Source of the DNA: Pseudomonas sp. WJP1 | Lineage (GTDB): Bacteria; Pseudomonadota; Gammaproteobacteria; Pseudomonadales; Pseudomonadaceae | NCBI RefSeq assembly: GCF_028471945.1 | Contig: NZ_CP110128.1 | Location: forward strand, 422,501 to 486,500 | DNA length: 64,000 nucleotides | Reading direction: 5' to 3' | Part shown: positions 37,301-44,701 of the stretch, piece after piece | Layout: every line of letters begins with the position of its first letter | How positions within the stretch are numbered: position 1 is the first letter of the stretch | Position numbers and translations under genes: made by a program | Notes under the pieces: generated by a model | Seen by the model: the letters and a program-made list of their open reading frames with translations, nothing else | Database searches by the model: none | What the model was told of the DNA's origin: nothing

Positions 37301-38320
37301 CTCGTACTGGGCGCGGCTGTAGCGTGGGTGCAGGGCGGACAGCTTGATCGAAATGCCCGGGCCTTCATAAATCCCGCGACCGTGGGACGCTTTGCCGATC
37401 GAGTGGATGGCTTGTTCGTACGAGGCCAGGTACTTCTGCGCGTCGTGCTCGGTCAGTGCGGCTTCACCGAGCATGTCGTAGGAATAGCGGAAACCCTTGG
37501 TTTCGAACTTGCTGGCGTTGGCCAGGGCTTCGGCGATGGTTTCGCCGGTGACGAACTGCTCGCCCATCAGGCGCATCGCCATGTCGACGCCCTTGCGGAT
37601 CATCGGCTCGCCGCTCTTGCCGATGATGCGGCTCAGGGACGAAGTCAGGCCGGCTTCGTTGTGCGTGGACACCAGCTTGCCGGTCAGCAGCAGGCCCCAG
37701 GTCGCGGCGTTGACAAACAGCGACGGGCTGTTGCCCAGGTGCGGCTGCCAGTTGCCGGTACTGATCTTGTCGCGGATCAGGGCATCACGGGTGCCTTTGT
37801 CCGGAATACGCAGCAGCGCCTCGGCCAGGCACATCAGCGCCACGCCTTCCTGGGACGACAGGGAGAATTCCTGCAGCAGACCTTGAACGATACCGGCACG
37901 GCCGCCGGCGCTCTTCTGGTTGCGCAGTTTTTCCGCGATCGAAGCAGCGAGTTTGTTGGTGGCTTCAGCCATTGGCGCCGGCAGGCGGGCCTGCTCGATC
38001 AGCATCGGCACCACTTCGGGTTCCGGGCGACGGTAAGCGGCGGTGATCGAAGCGCGCAGGACCGATTGCGGCAGGATGCTCTCGGCGAATTCGAGGAAGC
38101 ACTGGTGCGCGTGGTCGACATGGAGTTCGCCCGCTTCGTCAATTTCCCGGGCCATGCCGTTGAGCTCGGACAGGGTTGCACCACCCTCGAGTTTTTCCAG
38201 GTAATTGAAAATTGCCTGCTTGATCAGCCAGTGCGGCGTGCGATCAATCGAGGTCGCGGCAGCCTTGAGGCGTTCGCGGGTCGGGTCGTCGAGTTTGACC
38301 CCAAGGGTGGTGGTAGCCAT
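34370..38320 (-). CDS. putA: Bifunctional proline dehydrogenase / P5C dehydrogenase and repressor PutA
   Basis: A 1316-residue trifunctional PutA. Residues 1-47 form the ribbon-helix-helix DNA-binding domain (MATTTLGVKLDDPTRERLKA). The proline dehydrogenase barrel spans roughly 180-560 (GRGIYEGPGISIKLSALHPRY; LVKGAYWDSEIKRAQ). The aldehyde dehydrogenase follows at about 640-1110, with glutamate in IAETGGQNAM and the catalytic cysteine in DSAGQRCSALR. A C-terminal extension follows. It oxidises proline to glutamate at the membrane and, without proline, represses put genes. ATG 38320 has GAGG eight bases upstream; the frame to 38368 has no such site. It is divergent from putP across an operator-rich gap. 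Confidence 0.96.
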   Translation of the reverse strand: MATTTLGVKLDDPTRERLKAAATSIDRTPHWLIKQAIFNYLEKLEGGATLSELNGMAREIDEAGELHVDHAHQCFLEFAESILPQSVLRASITAAYRRPEPEVVPMLIEQARLPAPMAEATNKLAASIAEKLRNQKSAGGRAGIVQGLLQEFSLSSQEGVALMCLAEALLRIPDKGTRDALIRDKISTGNWQPHLGNSPSLFVNAATWGLLLTGKLVSTHNEAGLTSSLSRIIGKSGEPMIRKGVDMAMRLMGEQFVTGETIAEALANASKFETKGFRYSYDMLGEAALTEHDAQKYLASYEQAIHSIGKASHGRGIYEGPGISIKLSALHPRYSRAQYERVMDELYPRLLSLTLLAKQYDIGLNIDAEEADRLELSLDLLERLCFEPQLTGWNGIGFVIQAYQKRCPYVIDYVIDLARRSRHRLMIRLVKGAYWDSEIKRAQVEGLEGYPVYTRKVYTDVSYIACARKLLSVPEVIYPQFATHNAHTLSAIYHIAGQNYYPGQYEFQCLHGMGEPLYEQVVGKVSEGKLNRPCRVYAPVGTHETLLAYLVRRLLENGANTSFVNRIADQSISIQELVADPVASIEQMATVEGGFGLPHPRIPLPRDLYGSERANSSGIDMANEHRLASLSCALLATAHNNWKAAPMLGCASSTETPAPVLNPSDLRDVVGHVQEATVEDVDNAIQCALNAAPIWQATPPAERAAILERAADLMEAEIQPLMGLLAREAGKTFANAIAEVREAVDFLRYYAVQARNDFTNDAHRPLGPVVCISPWNFPLAIFSGQVAAALAAGNPVLAKPAEQTPLVAAQAVRLLLEAGIPQGVLQLLPGRGETVGAGLVGDDRVKGVMFTGSTEVARLLQRNIAGRLDSQGRPIPLIAETGGQNAMIVDSSALTEQVVIDVVSSAFDSAGQRCSALRVLCLQEDSADRVIEMLKGAMAESRLGNPERLSVDIGPVIDAEAKAGIEKHIQAMRDKGRSVYQVAIADTEEVKRGTFVMPTLIELESFDELQREIFGPVLHVVRYKRKDIDQLIGQINASGYGLTLGVHTRIDETIAKVIDNVNAGNVYVNRNIVGAVVGVQPFGGEGLSGTGPKAGGPLYLYRLLSTRPTDAIEQSFARGDAIAAPDVRLRDAMSKPLTALKAWADSNKFADLSTLCVQFAAQSQSGITRLLAGPTGERNSYAILPREHVLCLAEVEGDLLTQLAAVLAVGGSAVWPEAELTKALLARLPKDIQARIKLVGDWNKDEVVIDAVLHHGHSDQLRAVCQQVAKRAGAIVGVQGLSQGETNIALERLVIERALSVNTAAAGGNASLMTIG

Positions 38321-38390
38321 GTTTTTATCCTCATGTTTGCCACGACTGCGTGGCATCAGCTGGCGCAAAGATTAGCCGTGGGATGGAAGA

Positions 38391-38623
38391 GGTGCAACCG
38401 GGTGCAACCCTTTTTTTGTTGGAATAATCGGCAGTTCGTCAGGAAGTAAATTCAGCTACGCCACTCGACGCATCGTCTTGGTGCTTTTTGGATGGGTTGG
38501 TATTCGTTTTTGCTCCGAAAAGGAGCAAAAAAACAAATTTGCACCTAGGTGCAACTTATTCTCAAGAAATGGGTTGCACCTTATTTGCTTTGTTGAATAG
38601 CATTCGCGCCCCAAGGTGCAACC
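38391..38623. promoter_or_regulatory. put operator cluster: six copies of GGTGCAAC
   Basis: The putA-putP gap (38321-38772) contains six copies of GGTGCAAC or its complement: 38391-38399, 38401-38409, two forming the perfect 16-base palindrome TTGCACCTAGGTGCAA at 38539-38554, 38572-38580 and 38615-38623. E. coli PutA is known to recognise GTTGCA, which each copy contains. The first pair lies near putA, the others nearer putP. This is very likely where the PutA ribbon-helix-helix domain represses both genes. Confidence 0.82.
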
Positions 38624-38772
38624 AGACATAAGGCTGGTGTGCCGGCTGATGGCTTTCCTGGGGAAACATCAGTCATAAATGCGCGGGATCCCGGATCGTC
38701 CGTCAAACGTCAGCGTTTGCGAGCGGTTCACCAACCGCTGCTACATAAAAACAAAGCCAGGGCGTCACTTAA

Positions 38773-40257
38773 ATGAGCGTAAGCAATCCAACCCTGATCA
38801 CGTTCGTGATCTACATCGCAGCAATGGTGCTGATCGGTTTCATGGCCTATCGCTCCACCAACAACCTTTCCGACTACATCCTGGGCGGTCGTAGCCTGGG
38901 CAGCGTCGTGACTGCGTTGTCCGCCGGTGCCTCCGACATGAGTGGCTGGTTGTTGATGGGCCTGCCTGGCGCCATCTACATGTCCGGTCTATCCGAAAGC
39001 TGGATCGCCATTGGCCTGATCGTCGGTGCCTACCTGAACTGGCTGTTCGTCGCTGGCCGCCTGCGCGTGCAGACCGAGCACAACGGTGATGCGCTGACCC
39101 TGCCGGACTACTTCTCCAGCCGTTTCGAAGACAAAAGCGGCCTGCTGCGTATCATCTCCGCCGTCGTGATCCTGGTGTTCTTCACCATCTACTGCGCTTC
39201 CGGCATCGTGGCCGGCGCCCGCCTGTTCGAAAGCACCTTCGGCATGTCCTACGAGACTGCGCTGTGGGCCGGTGCTGCGGCGACAATTGCCTACACCTTC
39301 GTCGGCGGTTTCCTGGCGGTCAGCTGGACTGACACCGTGCAAGCGACCCTGATGATCTTCGCCCTGTTGCTGACGCCGATCATCGTGCTGCTGGCCACCG
39401 GTGGCGTAGACACCACGTTCCTGGCGATCGAAGCGCAGGATCCAAGCAACTTCGACATGCTGAAAAACACCACCTTCATCGGCATCATCTCGCTGATGGG
39501 CTGGGGCCTGGGCTACTTTGGCCAGCCGCACATCCTGGCGCGTTTCATGGCGGCGGATTCGGTGAAGTCGATCGCTAACGCCCGTCGCATCTCCATGACC
39601 TGGATGATCCTGTGCCTGGGCGGCACCGTGGCTGTCGGTTTCTTCGGTATCGCCTACTTCTCGGCCAACCCGGCCGTGGCCATCCCGGTCAGCGAAAACC
39701 ACGAGCGTGTGTTCATCGAGCTGGCGAAAATCCTGTTCAACCCGTGGATCGCCGGTGTACTGCTGTCGGCCATCCTGGCTGCGGTAATGAGTACCCTGAG
39801 CTGCCAGCTGCTGGTGTGCTCGAGCGCCCTGACCGAAGACTTCTACAAGACCTTCCTGCGTAAATCCGCTTCCCAGGTTGAACTGGTCTGGGTCGGCCGC
39901 GCCATGGTGCTGCTGGTTGCCCTGATCGCCATCGCCATGGCGGCCAACCCGGAAAACCGCGTACTGGGCCTGGTGAGCTACGCCTGGGCTGGTTTCGGTG
40001 CCGCGTTCGGTCCGGTCGTACTGATCTCCGTGATCTGGAAAGACATGACCCGCAACGGCGCACTGGCCGGTATCCTGGTCGGCGCGATCACCGTGATCGT
40101 CTGGAAACACTTCGAACTGCTGGGCCTGTACGAAATCATCCCTGGTTTCATCTTCGCCAGCCTGGCGATCTACATCGTCAGCAAGCTGGGCACGCCGACT
40201 GCCGGCATGCTGCAGCGCTTTGCTGCGGCTGAGGCAGATTTCCGTTTGAACAAGTAA
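38773..40257 (+). CDS. putP: Sodium/proline symporter PutP
   Basis: A 494-residue SSS-family transporter with the expected thirteen helices. The N-terminus VIYIAAMVLIGFMAYRSTNN leads to LGGRSLGSVVTALSAGASDMSGWLLMGLPGA, the sodium and proline binding region of PutP. Further hallmarks are GWGLGYFGQPHILARFMA and ILAAVMSTLSCQLLVCSSALTED. It imports proline with sodium for use as a carbon, nitrogen and osmoprotectant source. It is divergent from putA and shares its operator region. It is followed by an intrinsic terminator. Confidence 0.95.
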   Translation: MSVSNPTLITFVIYIAAMVLIGFMAYRSTNNLSDYILGGRSLGSVVTALSAGASDMSGWLLMGLPGAIYMSGLSESWIAIGLIVGAYLNWLFVAGRLRVQTEHNGDALTLPDYFSSRFEDKSGLLRIISAVVILVFFTIYCASGIVAGARLFESTFGMSYETALWAGAAATIAYTFVGGFLAVSWTDTVQATLMIFALLLTPIIVLLATGGVDTTFLAIEAQDPSNFDMLKNTTFIGIISLMGWGLGYFGQPHILARFMAADSVKSIANARRISMTWMILCLGGTVAVGFFGIAYFSANPAVAIPVSENHERVFIELAKILFNPWIAGVLLSAILAAVMSTLSCQLLVCSSALTEDFYKTFLRKSASQVELVWVGRAMVLLVALIAIAMAANPENRVLGLVSYAWAGFGAAFGPVVLISVIWKDMTRNGALAGILVGAITVIVWKHFELLGLYEIIPGFIFASLAIYIVSKLGTPTAGMLQRFAAAEADFRLNK

Positions 40258-40296
40258 AAATTGATGGGGTGAATTTTTCCCATCGCTGATAAAAGA

Positions 40297-40332
40297 ACGG
40301 CTCGCAACCTTGAGGTGCGGGCCGTTTTTTTT
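40297..40332 (+). terminator. Intrinsic terminator after putP
   Basis: ACGGCTCGCAACC, loop TTGA, GGTGCGGGCCGT followed by eight T residues. It starts 40 bases after the putP stop, is stable apart from one bulge and a G-U-type mismatch, and isolates putP from the effector gene downstream. Confidence 0.88.
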
Positions 40333-40544
40333 GCAAACCAGATCCGAAAACAGGCATTGGTCCTCCAATATCCGTGGTCCTTTTCAGTTCTGATCGTAGG
40401 GCATTTCCTGATTTTCTCGACCGTCTTGAGATTCCTCTCTGTCCACGTACTTTGCGTTAAGCCACTCAGCCCGAGTCGGCTTATCGATCGTTAACAGTGG
40501 CGCGCTTTCCATGATTGGGGCGCCCGTAGAGAGGGAGATCAGCA

Positions 40545-41957
40545 ATGGCCAAAGGACATTTCATTCGCCTGGGTGACAAAACCACTTGCGGTGGCCAGGT
40601 TTTGGAGGCCGACACACGGGTCATGATGTTTGGCATCGCCCATGCCCGTGAGGGCGACCGCGTTTCCTGCGGCAAAAACGACGAAACCTACACCATCGTG
40701 GGAGGCGTCTCCTTCATCAACAGTCATGGCAGGATCGTGGCGGGCTCGCTGGACAGCTTCAGCACCTGCCCGTGCAGAGCCAGGTTGATCCCGTCGGTGT
40801 TTACCGCCACTTATGAGTCGCGTAGCAGTGCCGCGCCCCAGCCCACAAGGGCCGCGCCCCAAGCGACCACACCTCTCGCCGGCAATCCGGCAGCGTCACG
40901 ATCAGCCGGTTTTGCGTCTGCGTCGAGCACTCCCAAACCAGTGTCCTCAGGCAGTGCAGCAGCCCAGGAACCAGGCTTCTACATCGTGCCCAAGAGCACC
41001 ACCCGCGAACAGCTCGAAGCCTCCTTGTTCACCCTGCGTGATCCGGCGGTGATGGGCAAATTCAAGCTGCTCAATCCCAACCTGCGCGACGTCAAAGCCG
41101 GCTCGATGATCGTGCTGAGCGACCCCAACAACTACCAGTGCACCCGTGAAGAAGCCCTGCTCATGGACGTGGCGGCCAGGACCAACCAAGTGCTTGAAAC
41201 GCTCAGCCCGGAAGAAGCGGATTTCATGGTGCAGCACCGTGATGCCATCCAGACTTTCTTGGGCCATGGCTCGACCGCAATCGGCGTCGGCGCGAGCATT
41301 CTCAAAAACAATCTGGATAACGTCAGTAAAACTCTGAGTGACATCGAAGCGCTTCATCAGCGTTCATTTTTACGAGATGGACATCTGAATTCACCGATTT
41401 TTTTTGCGGAGCGCCAACAGCTGTTCGCAAAACTCGATACTCATATGACAAGCCTGACACGAAAAGGTATTGGATTCCCTGATCATCCAAACTTAAAGCG
41501 TGCGCTAGGTATCTCAACTCGTAGCTTGGTTCACCGTTGGACCGAGGCCGGCAGCGCACAGCATATTCCGGGATACTCGACTCATCTTGAGGGCGCCGCC
41601 AGGGCTTCCAAATACCTCAAATATGGTGGTTGGCTAGGCACAGCTATTGGCGGAGGGGCGTCGGTTATGAAGGTGCAGGATGTGTGTTCGGCGGGAAATA
41701 CCGAAGCTTGTGAGCGAATCAGGTTCACGGAAACGGGAAATTTTGTTGGGGGGATCGCAGGTGGTGCCATGGCGGGTGCAATATTAACTACTTCTGTAGT
41801 TGGTGGGCTTTGTATCGGACTGGGTGTGGCGACAGCAGGTGTCGGTCTGCTGGCGTGCAGTGTCATCGCGGTTGGCGTTGGTACTTATGCAGGCGGCACG
41901 CTAGGTGAGATGGGTGGCGAAATAATTGGCGAAATTGTCTATGAAAATTTGAAATGA
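40545..41957 (+). CDS. PAAR-domain type VI secretion effector, probable pore-forming C-terminus
   Basis: A 470-residue polymorphic effector. Residues 1-85 are a PAAR spike-tip domain (MAKGHFIRLGDKTTCGGQVL; NSHGRIVAGS; CPC near 75). An Ala/Ser/Pro linker to about 142 precedes a LysM-like segment (GFYIVPK...LNPNLRDVKAGSMIVL). A helical region follows, then a glycine-rich hydrophobic end (400-450: GGIAGGAMAGAILTTSVVGG and similar), suggesting insertion into membranes like other glycine-zipper toxins. It has no N-terminal membrane helices and no chaperone gene beside it. ATG has GGGAG 8 bases upstream. No vgrG or T6SS structural gene is in the window, so it must use a remote machine. The 3' third is AT-richer than the 5' part. 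Confidence 0.82.
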   Translation: MAKGHFIRLGDKTTCGGQVLEADTRVMMFGIAHAREGDRVSCGKNDETYTIVGGVSFINSHGRIVAGSLDSFSTCPCRARLIPSVFTATYESRSSAAPQPTRAAPQATTPLAGNPAASRSAGFASASSTPKPVSSGSAAAQEPGFYIVPKSTTREQLEASLFTLRDPAVMGKFKLLNPNLRDVKAGSMIVLSDPNNYQCTREEALLMDVAARTNQVLETLSPEEADFMVQHRDAIQTFLGHGSTAIGVGASILKNNLDNVSKTLSDIEALHQRSFLRDGHLNSPIFFAERQQLFAKLDTHMTSLTRKGIGFPDHPNLKRALGISTRSLVHRWTEAGSAQHIPGYSTHLEGAARASKYLKYGGWLGTAIGGGASVMKVQDVCSAGNTEACERIRFTETGNFVGGIAGGAMAGAILTTSVVGGLCIGLGVATAGVGLLACSVIAVGVGTYAGGTLGEMGGEIIGEIVYENLK

Positions 41958-42337
41958 CTACTGCGGAACTGGTTGTTGGCAGTTTATGTGGAATAGTACT
42001 CGTTAGCATGTTTGTCTGGCTCGCGGTGGCGTTATACCTTGGCTACACAAAAACTGACGTCCTACTCAATTCCTTCAAGAACAGTTCTTCAGTCATAACC
42101 ATTTCTATGCGCATACACAAGGGGCCTTGGGGAAAGCTGCAACTGGTGGGTTCAGTATGCAGCGTCGTTACATTTCCCCGCTTTTTTGTAAAACACGGTA
42201 TCGCCGGTGCTGGAGATATAGAAAATTTCCCCCTTTCACTCAGGCGCAAGTTCATCGTCCTCATGTGGAGCGCTGTAGGACTATTTGCCGCTTTAGCGTT
42301 ACTCGTCACGTTGTGGAAATCAGGAGTGCTCAAATAA
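41954..42337 (+). CDS. Putative membrane immunity protein 1 for the PAAR effector
   Basis: A 127-residue protein with two membrane helices: residues 8-30 (SLCGIVLVSMFVWLAVALYLGY) and about 103-122 (LMWSAVGLFAALALLVTLW). A central region FKNSSSVITIS...KGPWGKLQLVG...VTFPRFFVKHGI lies between them. It overlaps the effector stop by 4 bases, the usual coupling of effector and immunity genes. An inner-membrane immunity protein fits a toxin acting on the inner membrane. It is clearly paralogous to the protein at 42463. No family name is known to me. Confidence 0.7.
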   Translation: MTTAELVVGSLCGIVLVSMFVWLAVALYLGYTKTDVLLNSFKNSSSVITISMRIHKGPWGKLQLVGSVCSVVTFPRFFVKHGIAGAGDIENFPLSLRRKFIVLMWSAVGLFAALALLVTLWKSGVLK

Positions 42338-42462
42338 CTGATTCCGACATTTTGAACTGGAGTGACTGGACAATATTGGGCTCGGAGGAGTTGCGTCGGC
42401 CATGACGGTTCAGGATGAAAAGTTGGTGAGGATATCGCTGCAAACGATTATGAGGCAGTGAA

Positions 42463-42849
42463 GTGACTTTGAGTACAGCTGATAAAATATTTCTTGTAGT
42501 CGGACTGGTTGATTTCGGAGGGCTCATCGCATGCATTGGATTTACACTGTACCTGGCCTATACAAAGATGAATATCTTGCTGGGCTGTTTTAAAAATAGC
42601 CCTGCCGTTATAAGTCTTGCACCTCTAAGCTGCGGTGGGCCTTGGGGGCGATTAATGGTGGTAGGGGGGATTTCCGGGTTTGTGACATTCCCCGATTTCT
42701 ACATTGAACGCGGTCGTATCAGTGCCGACGATATAAGAAGTCTACCTTCGTCACTTAGATGTAGGCTCATTGTATTGCAGTGGTCTGCGATCGTTCTGCT
42801 ATTGATCATGTTCTGCCTCGCAGCTCTGGTTGAAATGGAGATTTTCTAG
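42463..42849 (+). CDS. Putative membrane immunity protein 2, paralogue of the preceding gene
   Basis: A 128-residue two-helix membrane protein starting at GTG with GAGG seven bases upstream. It aligns without large gaps to the protein at 41954: LYLAYTK against LYLGYTK, FKNSPAVISL against FKNSSSVITI, GGPWGRLMVVGG against KGPWGKLQLVGS, GFVTFPDFYIERG against SVVTFPRFFVKHG, and LIVLQWSAI against FIVLMWSAV. It is the product of an old duplication or of toxin replacement that left an earlier immunity gene. The 125 bases between the two genes hold nothing recognisable. Confidence 0.68.
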   Translation: MTLSTADKIFLVVGLVDFGGLIACIGFTLYLAYTKMNILLGCFKNSPAVISLAPLSCGGPWGRLMVVGGISGFVTFPDFYIERGRISADDIRSLPSSLRCRLIVLQWSAIVLLLIMFCLAALVEMEIF

Positions 42850-42887
42850 TCGGCCTTTGCACTTGGGTGTAGGTGTAGCCACAAGAT

Positions 42888-42935
42888 TAAGATCACGATC
42901 AAAAGATCGCAGCCTTCGGCAGCTCCTACAGGGGA
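42888..42935. repeat. Dispersed Pseudomonas repeat (AGATCGCAGCCTTCGGCAGC type)
   Basis: AAGATTAAGATCACGATCAA followed by AAGATCGCAGCCTTCGGCAG and CTCCTACA is a variant repetitive unit commonly seen between genes in fluorescens-group genomes. It marks the right edge of the effector island, before rlmJ. Assignment is from memory of such repeats. Confidence 0.6.
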
Positions 42936-43012
42936 GGGGTGGCCACTCAGCCGCGAGCTCCTGACTTGTCGCCCAGTAAAAGGTAAACTTGCCGGCCTTC
43001 GCAGGAGCAACC

Positions 43013-43849
43013 ATGAATTATCGCCACGCCTTCCATGCCGGCAATCACGCCGATGTGTTCAAACACCTGACCTTGACCCGCCTCATCGCCCTGATGTCGC
43101 GCAAGGAGCAACCGTTTGCCTATCTCGATACGCACGCCGGCATTGGCCTGTACGACCTTCAAGGCGATCAGGCCAGCCGGACCGGTGAGTACCTGGAAGG
43201 CATTGCGCGTTTGTGGGATCAGCCGGATCTGCCGATCCTGACCGCTGATTACATGCAGGTGCTGCACGAGTTGAACCCGGATGGCCAGTTGCGCTATTAC
43301 CCGGGGTCGCCAGAGCTGGCGCGTCGTTTGACTCGCCCTCAGGACCGCGTGTTGCTAAACGAGAAGCACCCGGAAGATGGCTTGCTGCTAAAGGACAACA
43401 TGGCCGGTGATCGTCGGGTCAAGGTGCATCTTGGCGAGGGCTGGCATGTGCCGCGGGCATTGCTGCCGGTGCCGGAGAAGCGGGCGGTGATGTTGATCGA
43501 TCCGCCTTTTGAAAAGCTCGACGAGATGCAGCGCTGCGCGGCGTCCTTGAAAGAGGCGGTTGGGCGGATGCGCCAGATTGTGGCGGCGATCTGGTACCCG
43601 GTGAAGGATCAGCGTGCGTTGCGTCGTTTCTATCAGGACCTGTCCGGTACCGGTGCGCCGAAGTTGTTGCGGGTCGAGTTGCTGGTGCATCCGCTGGATA
43701 CGCCAAACAGCCTGAACGGCTCCGGTCTGGCCATTGCCAATCCGCCGTGGGGGCTGGAGGAAGAGTTGCGTGAGTTGCTGCCGTGGTTGTCCGAGAAGCT
43801 TGGGCAGACCCAGGGTGGGTGGCGGATGGATTGGTTGATTGCCGAATGA
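43013..43849 (+). CDS. rlmJ: 23S rRNA (adenine-2030-N6)-methyltransferase RlmJ
   Basis: A 278-residue RlmJ (YhiR/ComJ) methyltransferase. It begins MNYRHAFHAGNHADVFKHLTLT, the family signature, followed by YLDTHAGIGLYDL (SAM-binding region) and the catalytic MLIDPPFEK, the DPPF motif of N6-adenine methylases. The end carries the conserved SLNGSGLAIANPPWGLEEELRELLPWL. It methylates A2030 of 23S rRNA. ATG 43013 has GGAG six bases upstream; the frame to 42989 is not supported. It lies immediately right of the effector island, where synteny with P. aeruginosa resumes. Confidence 0.94.
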   Translation: MNYRHAFHAGNHADVFKHLTLTRLIALMSRKEQPFAYLDTHAGIGLYDLQGDQASRTGEYLEGIARLWDQPDLPILTADYMQVLHELNPDGQLRYYPGSPELARRLTRPQDRVLLNEKHPEDGLLLKDNMAGDRRVKVHLGEGWHVPRALLPVPEKRAVMLIDPPFEKLDEMQRCAASLKEAVGRMRQIVAAIWYPVKDQRALRRFYQDLSGTGAPKLLRVELLVHPLDTPNSLNGSGLAIANPPWGLEEELRELLPWLSEKLGQTQGGWRMDWLIAE

Positions 43850-43854
43850 GGCGA

Positions 43855-43969
43855 TGATCGTTCCCACGCTCTGCGTGGGAATGCAGCCCGGGACGCTCCG
43901 CGTCCCAAATCAAAAGCCGAACGCGGAGCGTCCGTTGAGGCATTCCCACGCAGAGCGTGGGAACGATCA
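43855..43969. repeat. Composite palindromic repeat with 30-base perfect inverted ends
   Basis: Bases 43855-43884 (TGATCGTTCCCACGCTCTGC then GTGGGAATGC) are exactly inverted at 43940-43969. Each end is itself a palindrome around TTCCCACGCTCTGCGTGGGA. Inside is a second inverted pair built on GGACGCTCCGCGTCC at 43890-43906 and ACGCGGAGCGTCCG near 43921-43934. The structure is a nested, mobile-looking element without coding capacity, between convergent rlmJ and msrA. Confidence 0.9.
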
Positions 43970-43991
43970 GTCCCCGGTCAGGGGCTGAAAA

Positions 43992-44639
43992 TCAGATAGG
44001 GCAGGTCACTCCGGTACCGCCGATCCCGCAATAGCCTTCCGGGTTTTTCGCCAGGTACTGCTGGTGGTACGCCTCGGCGAAGAAGAACGTTGGCGCTTCG
44101 TCGATTTCGGTGGTGATGATGCCCTTGCCGGCCTTGGTCAGTTCGACCTGGAACACCTGCGCGCTTTTTTTCGCGGCTTCCAGTTGGGACGGGTTGGTGG
44201 CGTAGATCACCGAACGGTACTGAGTGCCCAGGTCATTGCCCTGGCGCATGCCCTGGGTCGGGTTGTGCAGTTCCCAGAACATCTTCAGCAGCGCTTCGTA
44301 GCTGACCTTTGCCGGCTCGTAGACCACCAGCACGACTTCACTGTGGCCGGTCAAGCCAGAGCAGACTTCTTCGTAAGTCGGGTTCGGCGTGTAGCCGCCA
44401 GCGTAACCCACGGCCGTGCTCACCACGCCTTCGCGCTGCCAGAACCTGCGTTCCGCGCCCCAGAAGCAGCCGAGGCCGAAGATCGCGAAATCCACGTCCA
44501 TCGAGAATGGGCCCAGCAGCGGGGCGTCGTGGACGAAGTGTTTTTCCGGCACGGTCATTGGGGTTTCGCGACCAGGCAAAGCTTGTTCTTTAGTAGGGAG
44601 CACGTTTTTGTTCACCAGAATTTCCGAGCGCAGAACCAT
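43992..44639 (-). CDS. msrA: Peptide methionine-S-sulfoxide reductase MsrA
   Basis: A 215-residue MsrA. The catalytic motif [17 protein letters not shown] contains the nucleophilic cysteine, with [31 protein letters not shown] after it. The resolving cysteines are in the C-terminal [14 protein letters not shown]. It reduces the S-form of methionine sulfoxide in proteins using thioredoxin. The long N-terminus ([20 protein letters not shown]) is usual for Pseudomonas MsrA, supporting the ATG at 44639. It lies between rlmJ and dipA as in P. aeruginosa. Confidence 0.95.
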   Translation of the reverse strand: MVLRSEILVNKNVLPTKEQALPGRETPMTVPEKHFVHDAPLLGPFSMDVDFAIFGLGCFWGAERRFWQREGVVSTAVGYAGGYTPNPTYEEVCSGLTGHSEVVLVVYEPAKVSYEALLKMFWELHNPTQGMRQGNDLGTQYRSVIYATNPSQLEAAKKSAQVFQVELTKAGKGIITTEIDEAPTFFFAEAYHQQYLAKNPEGYCGIGGTGVTCPI

Positions 44640-44701
44640 CGTCAGTCCTCTCAGTCGTTGGAATAATCAGAGATGCAGTTTGCCCGAGTGTTGCCTCGCT
44701 G

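Noticed and set aside
34346..38449. A 1367-residue open frame on the plus strand opposite putA
   Set aside because: It is the antisense shadow of putA, produced by the strong GC codon bias; its translation is low-complexity and the putA reading shows complete domains.
38989..40368. 459-residue minus-strand frame opposite putP
   Set aside because: Antisense shadow: charged, Gln/His/Asp-rich translation opposite membrane helices, a typical artefact.
43855..43969. Insertion sequence remnant
   Set aside because: The inverted ends look like IS ends, but there is no coding space, no transposase fragment and no visible target duplication.
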